A DNA stretch of 64,000 nt from Agapanthus africanus (taxonomy: Eukaryota > Streptophyta > Magnoliopsida > Asparagales > Amaryllidaceae), in contig JASDDO010000006.1 in NCBI GenBank assembly GCA_030015575.1, positions 207,829,632 through 207,893,631 on the forward strand, in the 5' to 3' direction. Made by a program: the position numbers and the translations under genes. This document shows positions 36,918 through 49,678 of the stretch, piece by piece. Position 1 is the stretch's first letter, and every line of letters begins with the position of its first letter. The notes below the pieces were generated by a model. It was not told the DNA's origin, did no database searches, and saw only the letters and a program-made list of their open reading frames with translations.

Positions 36918-38675
36918 ATTAGCTGTGGTTGAAGTATCTCATACTCAACCATCCCATAAAAGTCTCTACTGGGAAAAAGGCCTTTGTGAGTGGATCCGTG
37001 CTGTTGTCCTCTGTGTCTACTCTCCTAACCTCGATCTCCCTGGAGATCAACCATCTCCATGATCAGGTGATACTGCCTAAGAATTATATCTGGATATCTG
37101 ATGGGACGGGGGTTCCTTGTCAAAAGCCACAACTCCATTGTCACACAATGGTAGGAACGAAGTTCATCTCATGAACTTATATATATATCCAGACTGCCTC
37201 TTTGGTAGCATCCTTGGTAACGATGTATCTTGCCTTTAATCGTCTAGTAAGTCACGGTATCTAGCTTGGAACTCTTCCAACATACCGTCCCTCCACTGAG
37301 GGTAAAGACAATGTCTGCGACTGACTTTCTGTCGTCCTTATCACCCTGGAACCTTTCCAGTGATTCTCCCCAGGATCGATTGATACCATCTTACTACAAC
37401 TAGTAAGTATCCTAACATCCAATTAGATCTATCTCATAGATCTAAAAACCTAGGATTTAGGAGGTATCACTTTGATCCTATATGGAGAATCCTTGTGATA
37501 AGCAGAGATTGACCGAGCGTAGCATAGGAAACTCCTTCCCTATCAAGAGTATGTCATCCACGTACTCTACGAGGATTACCACCATACTCCCTACTACCTT
37601 TTTGTATATACAAGGTTCATCTACCATTTTGATGAAGTCAAACTTTTTGACTACCTTATCAAAACAGACGTTCCAACTCCGCGATGCCTGCTTTATCATA
37701 TAAAGCATCTTGCACAAGTTTCCGCTGCTCCCACTGTTTACGAAGCCCTCTGGCTGTGTACTTATAGACGTTCTCTTCTAAAACATCATTTAGAAAAGCA
37801 GTCATGACACCCAACCGCCAGATATCGTAGTCATGGTATGTAGCCGTGGCAAATAGGATCTGGATGGACTTAAGCATAGCTTTGAAAGTCTCAACTTTTC
37901 CATGTACACCTAGTAATCTTCTCAAGATATACTTGCTCCTGATGGGGATTTAACCCTTCAGATAAAGCAACCAAAGTCCATACTTTGTTGGTGTATAAGG
38001 ATTCCATCTCAGATCGCTAAGCATCCAGCCATTCTTACAGAGTCCCACTCCTGATGGCCAGCTCGAAACTAGTTGGGTCATCATCTCATGATGCAATCCT
38101 CGCTCCTACTGTCATAGAGAAACCGAAGTATCTCTCAGGTGGGTGAGGAACCCTACTAGATCGGCGGAGAGGCCGAGGTTCGTTGGAAACTATTGAATCC
38201 TTTGGTTCTACCAAATCATCAGCTGCAGTTTGTATAGCTAGAACCTTTCCAGTTCTACATAACAGACCTTGCCTCGAGCTTGTCCGGATTTTTCTTTTAG
38301 ACATAGGCCGGACAACCCCAAATCTTAACAAGCTTAAGATATGGGCTCTTCCCTTTCCATATCATATATGAAGTGGTAGGCAACTAATTTGATTTGAACC
38401 CTATTCAATAGGTATGCGGCTTCTCAAGTGCATAACTCCCAAAAGGAAATAGGAAACATAGTAATACTCATCATAGAGCACACCATATCACATAGGGTGT
38501 TATTGCTCCGCCCCGATACACCGACGTGCTGTGGTGTATACGGAAGAGTAATGCTGAGAGAGAATCTCATTCTCCTTTAGAATAGTCTAGGAATTCCGTG
38601 CTCAAGTATTCTCCTCCTTGATCTCATCAAAGGATATAATACTTTTACCCGTATTTTGGTTCTCTACTTCTAACT
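36918..38675 (-). pseudogene. Element X pol relic, RNase H to integrase C-terminus
   Basis: Degraded copia pol in the expected minus-strand order. RNase H pieces lie at about 36960-37370. RT with EYVDDILLIG is in the frame 37478-37717 (the Tyr before VDD is retained, preceded by Glu). Earlier RT lies at 37659-37925, the linker with PPERYFGF at about 38086-38331, and integrase C-terminal pieces run to 38670. There are many frameshifts and deletions. H interrupts at 38676, and integrase continues at 58834. Confidence 0.85.
38671..38675. repeat. Target-site duplication of H, left copy
   Basis: TAACT, immediately outside the H LTR, is identical to 58829-58833. Both flanks are contiguous integrase sequence of X. 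Confidence 0.92.
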
Positions 38676-40804
38676 TGTAAGTCTACGCTAGCGCCCCGGC
38701 CGTCAACAGACGCCAAATGCGGAACAAAAAACTTTAAACTGGCGCTATCGTATACTTTAACCCGGATCTGCCATTATTGCTAAACTAACAAACTGTAAAG
38801 AGTGTAGAAAGGTTATACCGAACGATCTGAATCCTTCGTTCTTTAGCCATCATCCCACGCTCCGTTGCGGCTGCTCCAATCTCGTCGATCTCCGATATCC
38901 TCGTCGAGGTGGCACCACGTCGACGATTCTTTAAACGGGCTCCCGCCTCTGACTCGAGGCAACTCGGTCGTCAAGTTTGCTAAAAGAGACGACCAAGAAT
39001 GATGTAGAGAATGAGTAGATGAATTTGTCTCACTTCGTCCAAATCCGTGGACGATCGGTTAATGAAGTTGCTGAAGGAATTGGGTGATGGAATGAAATGA
39101 ACTGTAAAATTCCATGCACCCCAAATACTATCATATCTTTTACAACCATATGAAAACATCAAGTGAGAGAGTGTGTAGAGGGGAAGGGGAAGGCCGGCCA
39201 CTCATATAGAGGAGGGAGGTGAGGTAGGAGGAGGGAGGTGACCATTAGAAATAATATCATGAACAAAAGATCTTAACCAAAACAAAATGCTTTAATGTTA
39301 AAGCATAAGTCATAAACCTAGTCATCATGCATTAATGAACCATTAAATGCATCCAATGAAAATTCAACACCAATTAATCCTAGTCACCTCATCTAGATGC
39401 TTCTAGAACACTGACTCACCTCAACTGAAGAAAAGATAAATCCGTCTTTAACTGAATGTTAAAAGACGGCTGATAGAAAACTGGAAACTGGCAACTTCCA
39501 AAAGTGATCCTGAAACGAATTTCAGGACAACCCCGAAACTGTATAAATACATCCGCATTTGTATTACAACCGAATACAAATGCAACTGAGACAAAGATCT
39601 TATATCTACTCAATACAATACTCGGATCCGGCTTAAACCAAAACCGACGAGTATCACCTGTCCGAAAATCGACACGTGCGTAAACGCACGTGCATTTTCC
39701 GAACCCTGCCATAAAACCATACGGCCTCTACAACATTTCGCCCGAACTTGGGAAACTGTCTGTGGGGGACTCTAATGACTCGTCAGTACCCTGGCTGTGG
39801 GTTTAACCACAAACCGTCAGCGGCACTAGCAATGCGTAACGGCTGCCCATGGACTGACCTCAAGGGAGGCTGATGAGCGAACCCATCCAGAAACCCTACT
39901 GAGCCTAACAGTGACAATGTATATACAGTCCGGTCCGTTCGTCTATGAGTATCGCATATCTGCCTAGGGGGCTAGTAACGTCAGACCCCCAATAGCAGTA
40001 TAAGTCGTGTCGGAGTGAAGCCCAATAACACCCTGAGATACTACTGGAGTACCTACCAGTAAATCTCCTGCCACGGCCGTGGGCTTTGTGTAATGGCTCT
40101 CCTAGACACAGCACGATCTCTCCCCCAATACCGGGAGAGACGAATCCCCTGCCGATCCGCTCACGTGCCTCCATATGGCTCGGGACTGTACCCAAAAACT
40201 ACTTGTTTGCACGACTCCTTTGAGCCGTGGTAGGGTAGAAATCAAAGCACAGTGGGAACTCACACGAGACAAATGACGACCTCAGGTCGATGAACTAACC
40301 TGTACACATGTCACCAGGGAACTGCTATCTGACGATAGATATAGTACTAACTAGCAGATTCCCGGCGAGTCCAGTCCGGTGTACTCATAACCCAATGAGC
40401 ACCTGTATACATCTTAGGTGATCCAACTGACACTAGTGGCTTGTGAGACCGGCCACCGCCCCTCGTCGGGGTCTCGACTGTATACACTAGTCTACTCCGG
40501 AGTATCGATGCCCTGTCTCGAAACTCCCACGACTAGGGACCATAATTAAGGATATGCATATAAACTACCCAACTCTCACGTATATGATCGCCATCATACT
40601 GTTGGTAGTAAAGCAAGATCCTAAGGGCTCTATCAAAGTGTAACATGTAATCAGTCACCTGAACATGTACACGACTGATAAAGGCAAACCAGATAGCATA
40701 CTATCATCTCGAGTAAGACTGTCCTACCGGTATAGGTCCTCCGCAATCATTGCAATCACGTACCTGCGATCCAATAATTGACTATGAGGGCACTATCTCC
40801 AACA
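38676..40804 (-). mobile_element. Element H, 3' LTR
   Basis: A 2129-bp family B LTR from TGTAAG to CTCCAACA. It carries CCACGGCCGTGG at 40071-40082, a compensated version of the palindrome seen in the other LTRs. ATGCTTTAA/TTAAAGCAT, near 39289-39308, is a perfect 9-bp inverted repeat. Confidence 0.93.
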
Positions 40805-40819
40805 ATCTCCCACTTGCAC
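40805..40819 (-). other. Element H polypurine tract
   Basis: The sense strand reads GTGCAAGTGGGAGAT just before TGTTGG. Confidence 0.88.
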
Positions 40820-43110
40820 TCAAGGCTAATTATTGCAATGTCGACTACTCACAGCCCGTGTGAAACCGAACATCCAACTCCTCTACTAATCAGTTTCACA
40901 AAGCCCGTTTGTAAAACTATTGTGTTCGAGAAATAGCCTCAGTGAGTGGATCCGCCTAGAAGTTTCTTTCTATATCTCTCTTAATCTCAAGTTCGCGGAG
41001 AAAGCCATCTCCCGAATTGAGTAACACCTGTCTTAGAATATGTCTGGATATCTGATGGGACCTAGTTCATAAATGAACTCCAAATCCAAACTTCTTAGAC
41101 TGTATCGATAACTGAACCTAATCAGTATCCGGCACCATGCCTCCCACAGTATTCTCTTGGACCACCTGTCCATAATACTGTCCCTTGTCAGAGGGAAAAC
41201 TATAACTCTGACAGTCACTCTGTCAACCATGTCACCTTTGAAGCTTGAAATGATAACCGTCTCCCGAAGGAGGCTGCCGTCATCAAATCCGTAGAACATG
41301 TACTTATGTTCTAAAACTACTTCCTTATGTTTCTCCAGGATTGGATTAATACAAACTTATTGCATCTAGTGCAAAACCAACATTTGGTGTGGTACTTGAC
41401 ATCTCATGATTGACTCAATTGCCTAAGCAAGTGATCTGCCAATCATGCACATCCCTCTCCCCTTTAGTCTGTAAGACACCTTTAGAGAGGGTGACTCCAT
41501 CACCTGCAGGTACACCACCATGCTAGGAGTCATCTATTTTAAAAACCATTAGAATACTGTCAAAGTACCTACATTGGGAAACTACCCAAATCCAGATCTA
41601 AAACCATAGATCTAGAAACCAGAATGTCAAATATTATATCCATATCCTGTCTGGAGAAACAACTGTGTGACGACCACAGTACTACCGATCGTAGTATAGG
41701 AATTTTACTTCCTACTCTGTGTATGTCATCCAGATACCATGACATCACACCCTACTACCTTCTTAACAGATCCATCCCCTATTCTGATTGAAGTCAAACC
41801 CATGACTGTCATATCAAAATTAGATGATCTATCTCCGCTATAACTGCTCTAGTCTATAAATAGACATAAGCTACTTGCCCACTTTGCTTCCGATGCTCCC
41901 ACTGACTACGACAACCCTCCTACCGGGTCTCATAGCCTGGAACAACAGTAGTGTCAAGTCTGGGTAGATAAGAACCTCCCTGTCACCGTCCTTGAGCCTA
42001 CCGAAGTACCTCTCGGGTGTCTGAGGTTACCTACCATATCTGCGGAGTGGCTATTGCAATGTCAAACCTGATTGAATATATAGGTCCTATTAAATTTTCC
42101 GTAATCGTTCGCGGTTCTGGAATCACTTCCAGTTCTACCATACTCCCACTCTGTTTTCTGAAAAAATCCATTTTACTAAAACTATGGCGAGTCAAGAACA
42201 ATATCACTATTGATCTTCCAAATGGTAGAATATCAACCCTCGTCATAGCCAGGGTCAACCCACAAACAGCCATTACAGAAACGTGCCCTGAGTTATCCAG
42301 AGTCTGGTTTTAAGCATAAGCTGGACAGCTCCCCGTACCTTAATATCTTTTAAGGTACGAACTATTCTATATCCAATATAGAAACTTTGGCACTTATTTA
42401 ATTGGAACCATATTCAAACCATGCAGCTGTCTCCAGTGCATATCAACTTAATGGAAAAGAGGCTAATCAGCATTACTCAACTTAGGAATCCTATCCAATT
42501 ATGAGTAACCTGAAAGAGAAACACGTTTCTCAAAACCATCACTATCATCTAAATACCAATCACAAGAATCTACATCTTCGATCTCTTTGAAGAATCCCGA
42601 TACTTGTGATATCTGGTTCTCTACTTTATTCTTATACCCACAACTTCTCAAAACTTAGACCATGTATTTCTACGAAACACTTGTCTAAAAACTAGAGAAG
42701 TTATAAGTAAACAGAACAAAGTATGAGGACCTACCCCTTTGTCCTGAAGGACACTTGGATAACATACAATACTCTGTATAAGTCCGCTGAGTTAAACAAC
42801 TCAAAACCTGTGCGTCGTAGGTAGAAAACTGTACCCTGGCGATTTCCTCAAATATCACCAATTACAATGAATTCCGATATAATGAGGATAATCACCTAAT
42901 TCCCAATAACTTACTCCCACTCATCATCTGTAAAACCATACAGATATGAGAATGAAACCTGGTAAATACATACCCTTGGAGTAAGTGTCTAATTGGGAAA
43001 ACAGTTTTTCTTTAACAATGCACTGAAACATGAAAATGTTTCATAGGGGTATCCTGGTATTCATAGTAATGCCTCTTCCATAATCCAATTCATGACTTCA
43101 ACCGTATATT
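40820..43110 (-). pseudogene. Element H, degraded pol relic
   Basis: Colinear with W 6426-8978 throughout, with small indels (parts of W near 7520-7570 and 8490-8700 are shorter or missing here). Pieces of RNase H, RT (around the YVDD region near 41690-41740) and the linker/integrase can be placed by comparison with Y and E. No frame remains. Two independent insertions sharing the same decay pattern show it was already a relic when it transposed. Confidence 0.72.
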
Positions 43111-43153
43111 TTATTGCCATCTCTCTAAATCCCTTTATTTGTCTTAAGTCATT
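43111..43153 (-). repeat. Element H internal tandem repeat, start of unit 1
   Basis: This equals the start of the W unit at 8979. E has inserted after GTCATT, and the unit resumes at 53692. Confidence 0.7.
43149..43153. repeat. Target-site duplication of E, left copy
   Basis: TCATT, identical to 53692-53696. In W the uninterrupted sequence is AGTCATTACCTTC, which gives the pre-insertion state. Confidence 0.94.
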
Positions 43154-45363
43154 TGAAAGGTTCCTAGGCACCCTAAAGAGGTCTCATGAGGCATCGGACA
43201 TGCCATTTCAAAATTTTTGGTGCCGAGAAACCCTAGACTACGGATCGTTGCTAGAATTTTAGGCGAAAAGAAAAGCTAGTTAACACTTAACTATAAGGAT
43301 ATGGAAATTACAACCTTTGTAGATCCGGATATCCACCTCCACGGCTCCGCAACGAAGTCTCCTCACTGTCCATGTCGAACCCCGGGCTCAAGCGTTGGCT
43401 TCGTCGGAGAAACGGGTGAGCTAGGTCGCCGGCTTCGTGTCAAAGACGATCTACGTCGAGGCATCGCAAGTTCAAGCTCCAACTTCACAAACTTGTGAAA
43501 CTTGTGAAGTAAACACCCAAAACAACTTGGCAGGAGGTAGAGGGTGAAGAAATAGGAGGTGGGTTCACTTTAGATTTGGATTTCTCTCACTAGATCTCAA
43601 GTTGCCATTAAAGTAGCAAGCTTGAAGAAGAAGAAGATGAAGATGGTTATGATAAGTTCTATATCAAAAAGAAATAGAAAAAACAATACTTATCATAACT
43701 TAAACTAGGGTTAAGTGTAGAGAATAAACCATGGTGAATTAAGTGGGTTAGGGTTAAGCAAGAAGACAAGAATGGTCAAGGAAGTCAAAGCTTCATGAAG
43801 CTTCAACTAATGACAAAAGAAAGCCACCATTCTCATTAAACTTATCCAAATAAATGAATAAACAAATAAATGAATAAATAAATATGCAAAACCCTAATTC
43901 TCATAATTACCATGGTTTAATTCTATTCACTTAACCATATGATCAAGTATCATCAAACATGATACAAAAAAGTGCACTAAAGCATATCACATATACAATG
44001 TGCATCAAGTGAGAAAATCCGTATAAAGTGAACCAATACTAGTAAATGCAAAGTAATATATCAAATATATAATTATACATTAAATCATTAAATCAACATT
44101 TGATTCAATGATCCGGTCATGTCGCACATAACCGACTAGTATTCAATGTATCGATTTATCGAATCAATGATTCGATAACTAGGTCATATCATATATAACC
44201 AATCGAAACATTTATCGCGAGAATGAAATGCGGTATCACATACACGCATTATTCTCGGTCCTGCACATATCTCATATGCGCTCCTATTTCGTTTCGCTTG
44301 AGCCAGGAAACCTCTGTGTAGGACTCTAAAGACTCGTCAATACGTCGGTAGCAGATGATGATCATATCAAGCACCCACAAGCCGCAAGCGGTCTGCTAAA
44401 CATAACGGCCACCCGGGTATTGAGCGATCAGAAGATCGACGAGCTAGCCCGCTCACACTCCTGCGAATCCGACCAGTAACACTTACCATACAGTCCAGTC
44501 TCTTCGTCTGATAAGTCGCATATCAAGTCTAGGGGTGGTAAACGTCAGACCCCAATAACCCGATAAGTCGCGCCGATGTGAGGCTCATAACGGGTAGAGA
44601 AACTACTGGTAACACTTACCAGCAAATCTCTGATCAGCCCTGGCCAGGGACTTCCCTGCTACGGCCAATCGAGCACTGCGCAACATCAACCCCCAATACC
44701 GGGAGAGACGAAACCCCTCCTATCGCTCATTGCCTCCATGTGACTCGGGACTGTGCCCAAAGACCACCGTTTTGCACGCCCTCATGGACGTGGTAAGGTG
44801 GAGATCAAAGCACAGTGGGAATCACACAAGACTCTATGACGATCTCGGGTCTACAGACTAACCTGTACAAGTGTCACCTGAGAACTGCCATCTGACGTGA
44901 GGTATAATACCATCTGGGAGTTCTCGGCGAGTCCGTCCAGTGTACCCAGTCTCCACTGAGCACCTGTATACCATCTCTGATGTCAAACACCAATGGACAT
45001 GGGATCATCCATCGCCCATCTCATGGGTCGAGAAGCGTATACGCTAGTCTACTCTGGTATATCGATGCCCCGTCTCGATACACCCACGACTAGGGACCTT
45101 GAAGGATGTACTTATGGACTACCATGTCCCCACTAGTATGATCTGCATCATAGTCCAGGTAGTCAAGTACACATCCTAAGAGCTTTACCAACATGTAACT
45201 ACAAGACAATATAAAGAGACTAGTGTACATGTTAAGATAAAGAGTAACCAGATAGCATACTATCATATCGAGCAAGAAAGTCATCTCTATATATGTCCAA
45301 GCATCCAATATAATATACAACATCTGTACAATACTGGCCTCTAGGGCATACATACAACTAACA
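43154..45363 (-). mobile_element. Element E, 3' LTR
   Basis: A 2210-bp family C LTR, TGAAAGG to ACTAACA in plus coordinates. It has an HSE-like trimer at 43792-43804, CCCTGGCCAGGG at 44638-44649, and a CAGT/ACTG stem at the conserved GTACC-stem position near 44940-44960. Confidence 0.94.
43792..43804. promoter_or_regulatory. Element E 3' LTR: heat-shock-element-like trimer
   Basis: TTC-at-GAA-gc-TTC fits nTTCnnGAAnnTTCn exactly. It is repeated at 52120-52132. Confidence 0.5.
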
Positions 45364-45377
45364 ATCTCCCACTTGCA
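45364..45377 (-). other. Element E polypurine tract
   Basis: The sense strand reads TGCAAGTGGGAGAT before TGTTAG, directly after the pol stop. Confidence 0.88.
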
Positions 45378-48300
45378 CTAGGGCCAGCTGCTGTAGTATC
45401 GCATACCGAGCATCCCGAAGAGTCTCTCAAACTGTGTCTGGGGAATGGCCTTCGTGAGTGGATCCGCCGTGTTGTTCTTCGTGTCTACCCTCCTGACCTC
45501 GATCTCCCGGCGATCAACTATCTCCCGGATCAGGTGATACCGCCTCAGAATATGCCTGGATCGCTGATGGGACCTGGGTTCCTTGGCCAAAGCCACCGCT
45601 CCATTGTTATCGTAATACAAAGGTATTGGATGCTCAATAGATGGAACCACTCCAAGTTCAGTAATGAACTTCTTGATCCAGACAGCCTCTTTGGCAGCAT
45701 CGTTGGCAGCAATGTATTCAGCCTCCATCGTCGAGTCTGCCACGGTTTCCTGCTTGGAACTCTTCCAGCTAACCGCCCCTCCGTAAAGGGTAAAGACAAA
45801 ACCCGATTGCGACTTGGAGTCGTCCTTATCACTCTGGAAGCTCGAATCGGTAAAGGACTCCACTTGGAGTTCTCCGTTACCATACACCAAGAACATATCT
45901 CTAGTCCTTCGCAAGTACTTGAGAATGCTCTTCACAGCTGTCCAGTGACTCTCTCCAGGATCAGCTTGATACCTGCTCACTACACTTAGTGAGTATGCTA
46001 CATCGGGTCTGGTACATAGCATCGCATACATGATAGAGCCTACTGCCGAAGCATAGGGTATCCCTTGCATGCGAGCTCTCTCCAAATCAGTCTTGGGAGA
46101 CATCTCTTTGGAGAGAGTGACTCCAGAGATCGTGGGTAAGTTCCCACGCTTGGACTCTTCCATACTAAACCTCTTTAGTATGGTGTCAATGTACCTGGAT
46201 TGGGACAATCCCAAAATCCGTTTGGATCTATCTCTATAGATCCTAATTCCCAATATGCAGGAGGCATCACCAAGATCTTTCATTGAGAATCTTTGTGATA
46301 AGAAGAGCTTGACCGATTGCAGCATAGGAATACCATTTCCTATCAAGAGTATGTCGTCCACGTACAATACGAGAAAGACAACCTTACTCTCTGCCACCTT
46401 CTTGTAGATACAAGGTTCATCTGGATTTTTGACGAAATCAAACTCTTTGATAACGACGTCAAAGCAGATGTTCCAACTCCGCGATGCTTGCTTTAATCCA
46501 TAAATGGATTTAAGCAGCTTGCACACCTTCCCGCTGCTCCCACTGTCTACGAAGCCCTCTGGCTGAGTCATGTACACGCACTCTTCTAAATCACCGTTTA
46601 GAAAGGCGGTCTTAACATCCATTTGCCAGATTTCGTAATCATGATATGAAGCGATGGCAAGCATGATCCGGATGGATTTAAGCATAGCTACTGGAGAAAA
46701 GGTCTCGTCATAGCCACACCTGGTCTTTGACGAAAACCTTTTGCTACTAGTCTAGCTTTGAAAGTCTCCACCTTCCCATCTACACCAAGTTTCTTCTTGA
46801 AGATCCACTTGCTCCCAATGGGTTTTACCCCTTCAGGAGCAACTTCCAAAGTCCATACTTGGTTGGTGTACATGGAATCCATCTCAGACCGCATAGCATC
46901 CAGCCATTTCAGTGAGTCCCCACTCGTGATGGCCTGCTCGAAGCTAGTTGGGTCATCATCCTCCATGATGCAATCCTCGCTCCCACCATCGATGAGAAAA
47001 CCGTAGTATCTCTCAGGTTGGCGAGGAACCCTACTAGATCGGCGGAGAGGCTGAGGTTCATTGGGAGCTACTGAATCTTCTGGTTCCACTAAATCTTCAG
47101 TCACGGTTTGTGTATCTGGAACCTCTTCCAGCTCTACCACTTTGCCACTAATTTCTTTTTCAAGGAATTCCTTTTCTAAAAAGGTGGCATGTTGAGCAAC
47201 AAACACTTTTTGTTCCTCACTGTGGTAGAAAAAATACCCATAAGAATTCTTTGGATATCCCACAAACTTGCAGAGAACTGACCGTGCCTCGAGCTTGTCC
47301 GGATTTTGTCTTTTGACATAGGCCGGACAACCCCATATCTTAACTCGTTTAAAATATGGTCTCTTTCCACTCCATATCTCATATGGTGTGGTAGGTACAG
47401 ATTTATATGGAACTTGATTCAATAGGTATGTTGCTGTTTCCAGTGCATAACCCCAGAAGGAAATAGGTAACTCAGCTGTGCTCATCATAGAGCGCACCAT
47501 ATCTAATAGGGTGCGATTCCTTCGTTCAGATACACCGTTGTGCTGTGGTGTATATGGAGGAGTCAGCTGAGAGAGAATCCCATTCTCTTTTAGGAAGTCC
47601 AGGAATTTATTGCTCAAGTATTCCCCTCCTCGATCAGATCGAAGGATTTTAATACTTTTTCCGGTTTGGTTCTCAACTTCTTGTTTATATTCCCTAAATT
47701 TCTCAAAAGTTTCTGATTTGTGTTTCATCAGGAACACATACCCGAACCTAGAGAGATCGTCAGTGAATGTAATGAAGTATGAAGAACCATCCCTGGCATG
47801 TGTAGACATGGGACCGCATACATCACTATGTATAAGTCCCAAGAGTTCGGTAACTCTTTCTCCGTGTCCCGTAAACGGAGTTTTGGTCATCTTTCCTTTG
47901 AGACATGACTGGCAAGTGTCATAAGATGAAAATTCGAAAGGTTTCAAATATCCATCCTTATGCAACTTAGCCAGTCATGTCACATTGATGTGACCCAGTC
48001 TACAATGCCACAAGAAGGATTCGTTGAGTTCAGAACTCTTCCTCTTGTGTGTGTTTGTTATGCTCAGAACTGTTGATTGATTTAGAACATAAATGCCATT
48101 GCATAACGTGCCTGATCCAACCAACTTTTGGTTACGGAAAATGTTCATAACATTATCCTGTAATACAAAATTATATCCCTCTTTACTTAATAAAGAAACC
48201 GATATAATGTTGCATATCAGGTTCGGCATGTAATAGCATTCGTTCAGAACCAATGTATTACCAGTTGGTAATACAAGGTGATATTCCCCGACAGTCTTAG

Positions 48301-48622
48301 CTGCAACAATTGCACCATTTCCAACTCTTATGTCTTTATCACCTTCTCCAAGTTCTCTACCTTTCCTTAGCCCATGTAACTGATTACATATATGGGATCC
48401 CGACCCGGTATCTAATACCCAGGACGTAGAGCAAATGGAGAAACAGTTCTCAGTAACGAACACACCCGAAGAAAATGCATCAACATGTACTTTCTTCATT
48501 CGGGTGGCATGGGAATCCTGGTATTCCCCTATATCCTGTTCATTCCTATAACTCTTATAGGAAAGAACGGAACCAACGTTCCCCAGCACAGTATAACATG
48601 CGGGATCGGTCAATACGTCCAT
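45378..48622 (-). pseudogene. Element E pol (Ty1/copia) without gag, two lesions
   Basis: ATG 48622 (MDVLTDPACYTVLG) leads through protease (LDTGSGSHIC) to TGA at 47975-47977, where X has CGA (Arg). The frame resumes through the integrase zinc region (CQSCLKGK), the core (HSDVCGPM, FTDDLSRFG, DRGGEYLS), the linker (PERYYGFLIDGG) and early RT. A 1-nt deletion near 46725 shifts the frame at the RQRPG-DYDETFSP block. The remainder (MLKSIRI, AFLNG, YVDDILLIGN, TDSSFQSD, STMEAEYIA, ADPLTKA) runs intact to 45378. It is about 1080 codons if the two lesions are ignored. It starts at the same place as Y pol, just upstream of protease. Confidence 0.94.
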
Positions 48623-49102
48623 ATTATTATCTTGATTAAGGCATGAACTGGTCGCTACCTAGAGAGAGAGAGAAGAAAACACTTTAGCGTATGCTCGTGC
48701 AAGATCAGATTGGTTATTATCTTATCTAATCAGGATGGCTCCCACTACTTTTTATCAAATCTTCCTCCAAACCCTAAAAGGAAAGACTAGCCGGGATTAA
48801 TTACACACTACAAGTTCGCTAATCTTTCAGCCAGGCCAGTGTCGGTACTTTGAGGGAGGTCCCCCGTGCTTTCGCACGAACCTAATTAATGTAAACCTCG
48901 TTTTCCCAGAGGCGTAACCTCGTTAACACCTTTCTAGACACCTACTTGATCGGCTAATTGCAATGTGTAAAACTCTCCCAGGAGTAACTCTTACTCGCAG
49001 CGGGTATCGGGATCCAACTATCTCATAGAAGGTATGCAATCTCATTGCAAATTTCAACACTTGAAATTCCTGATAATATTTTTGCCCCGAACGATCTATG
49101 AT

Positions 49103-49296
49103 CTTGACAAGGTCAACAAACCATAGACCGCAAGTCAAGTTCAACCCGTCATTTCTTGATTGAATCAAACCCACCCGCACGACCCTTGACAAGGTCAACA
49201 AGGCCGTACGACTACCCTAACCGAATCTGCATCATATGCATAAACAGACAAATACTGGTTAGCTACCGCACACTGCGCCTTGACAAGGTCAACAAA
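49103..49296 (-). repeat. Element E leader: triple TTGAC motif
   Basis: CTTGACAAGGTCAACAA occurs at about 49103, 49185 and 49279, identical three times. TTGAC and GTCAA are themselves complementary. Copy 1 is framed by TCTATG/CATAGA; the frames of copies 2 and 3 have a mismatch. Confidence 0.85.
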
Positions 49297-49447
49297 CACA
49301 GCACGAATACTAAACAGGATTTATCTGAAATGACGGAGGGCTACGCCAGGTTTTTCTGAAAACCATGAGCGTAATGAACTTGATATCGTTGTAGAATCAA
49401 ATGAAGTTTTTAAAATGGAGTGATTTTGAGGCTTTTCTAGTTTTGCT

Positions 49448-49678
49448 AAAGGAGTCACTCCCGGTGAAGGGATCTCGGTCCTTTCCTCGTCGAATGAGGT
49501 GCGGGATATATCATATATATCGCTGTGCAAAGCAAAAAACCAAAAGCAGTCAAAAGCAAACCGAATGTGTAGCATCTGCCAGTTATTGCTAAAGGAGTCA
49601 CTCCCGGTGAAGGGATCTCGGTCCTTTCCTCATCGAATAAGGTGCAGGGTATATCATATATACCGCTGTGCAAAGCAA
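49448..49678 (-). repeat. Element E leader: duplicated three-hairpin module
   Basis: Both copies (from 49448 and 49591) have AAAGGA/TCCTTT. Copy 1 then has CCTC/GAGG and GATATAT/ATATATC. Copy 2 has a CCTCAT/ATAAGG stem with one mismatch and GTATAT/ATATAC. Each ends at GCTGTGCAAAGCAA. Confidence 0.82.
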
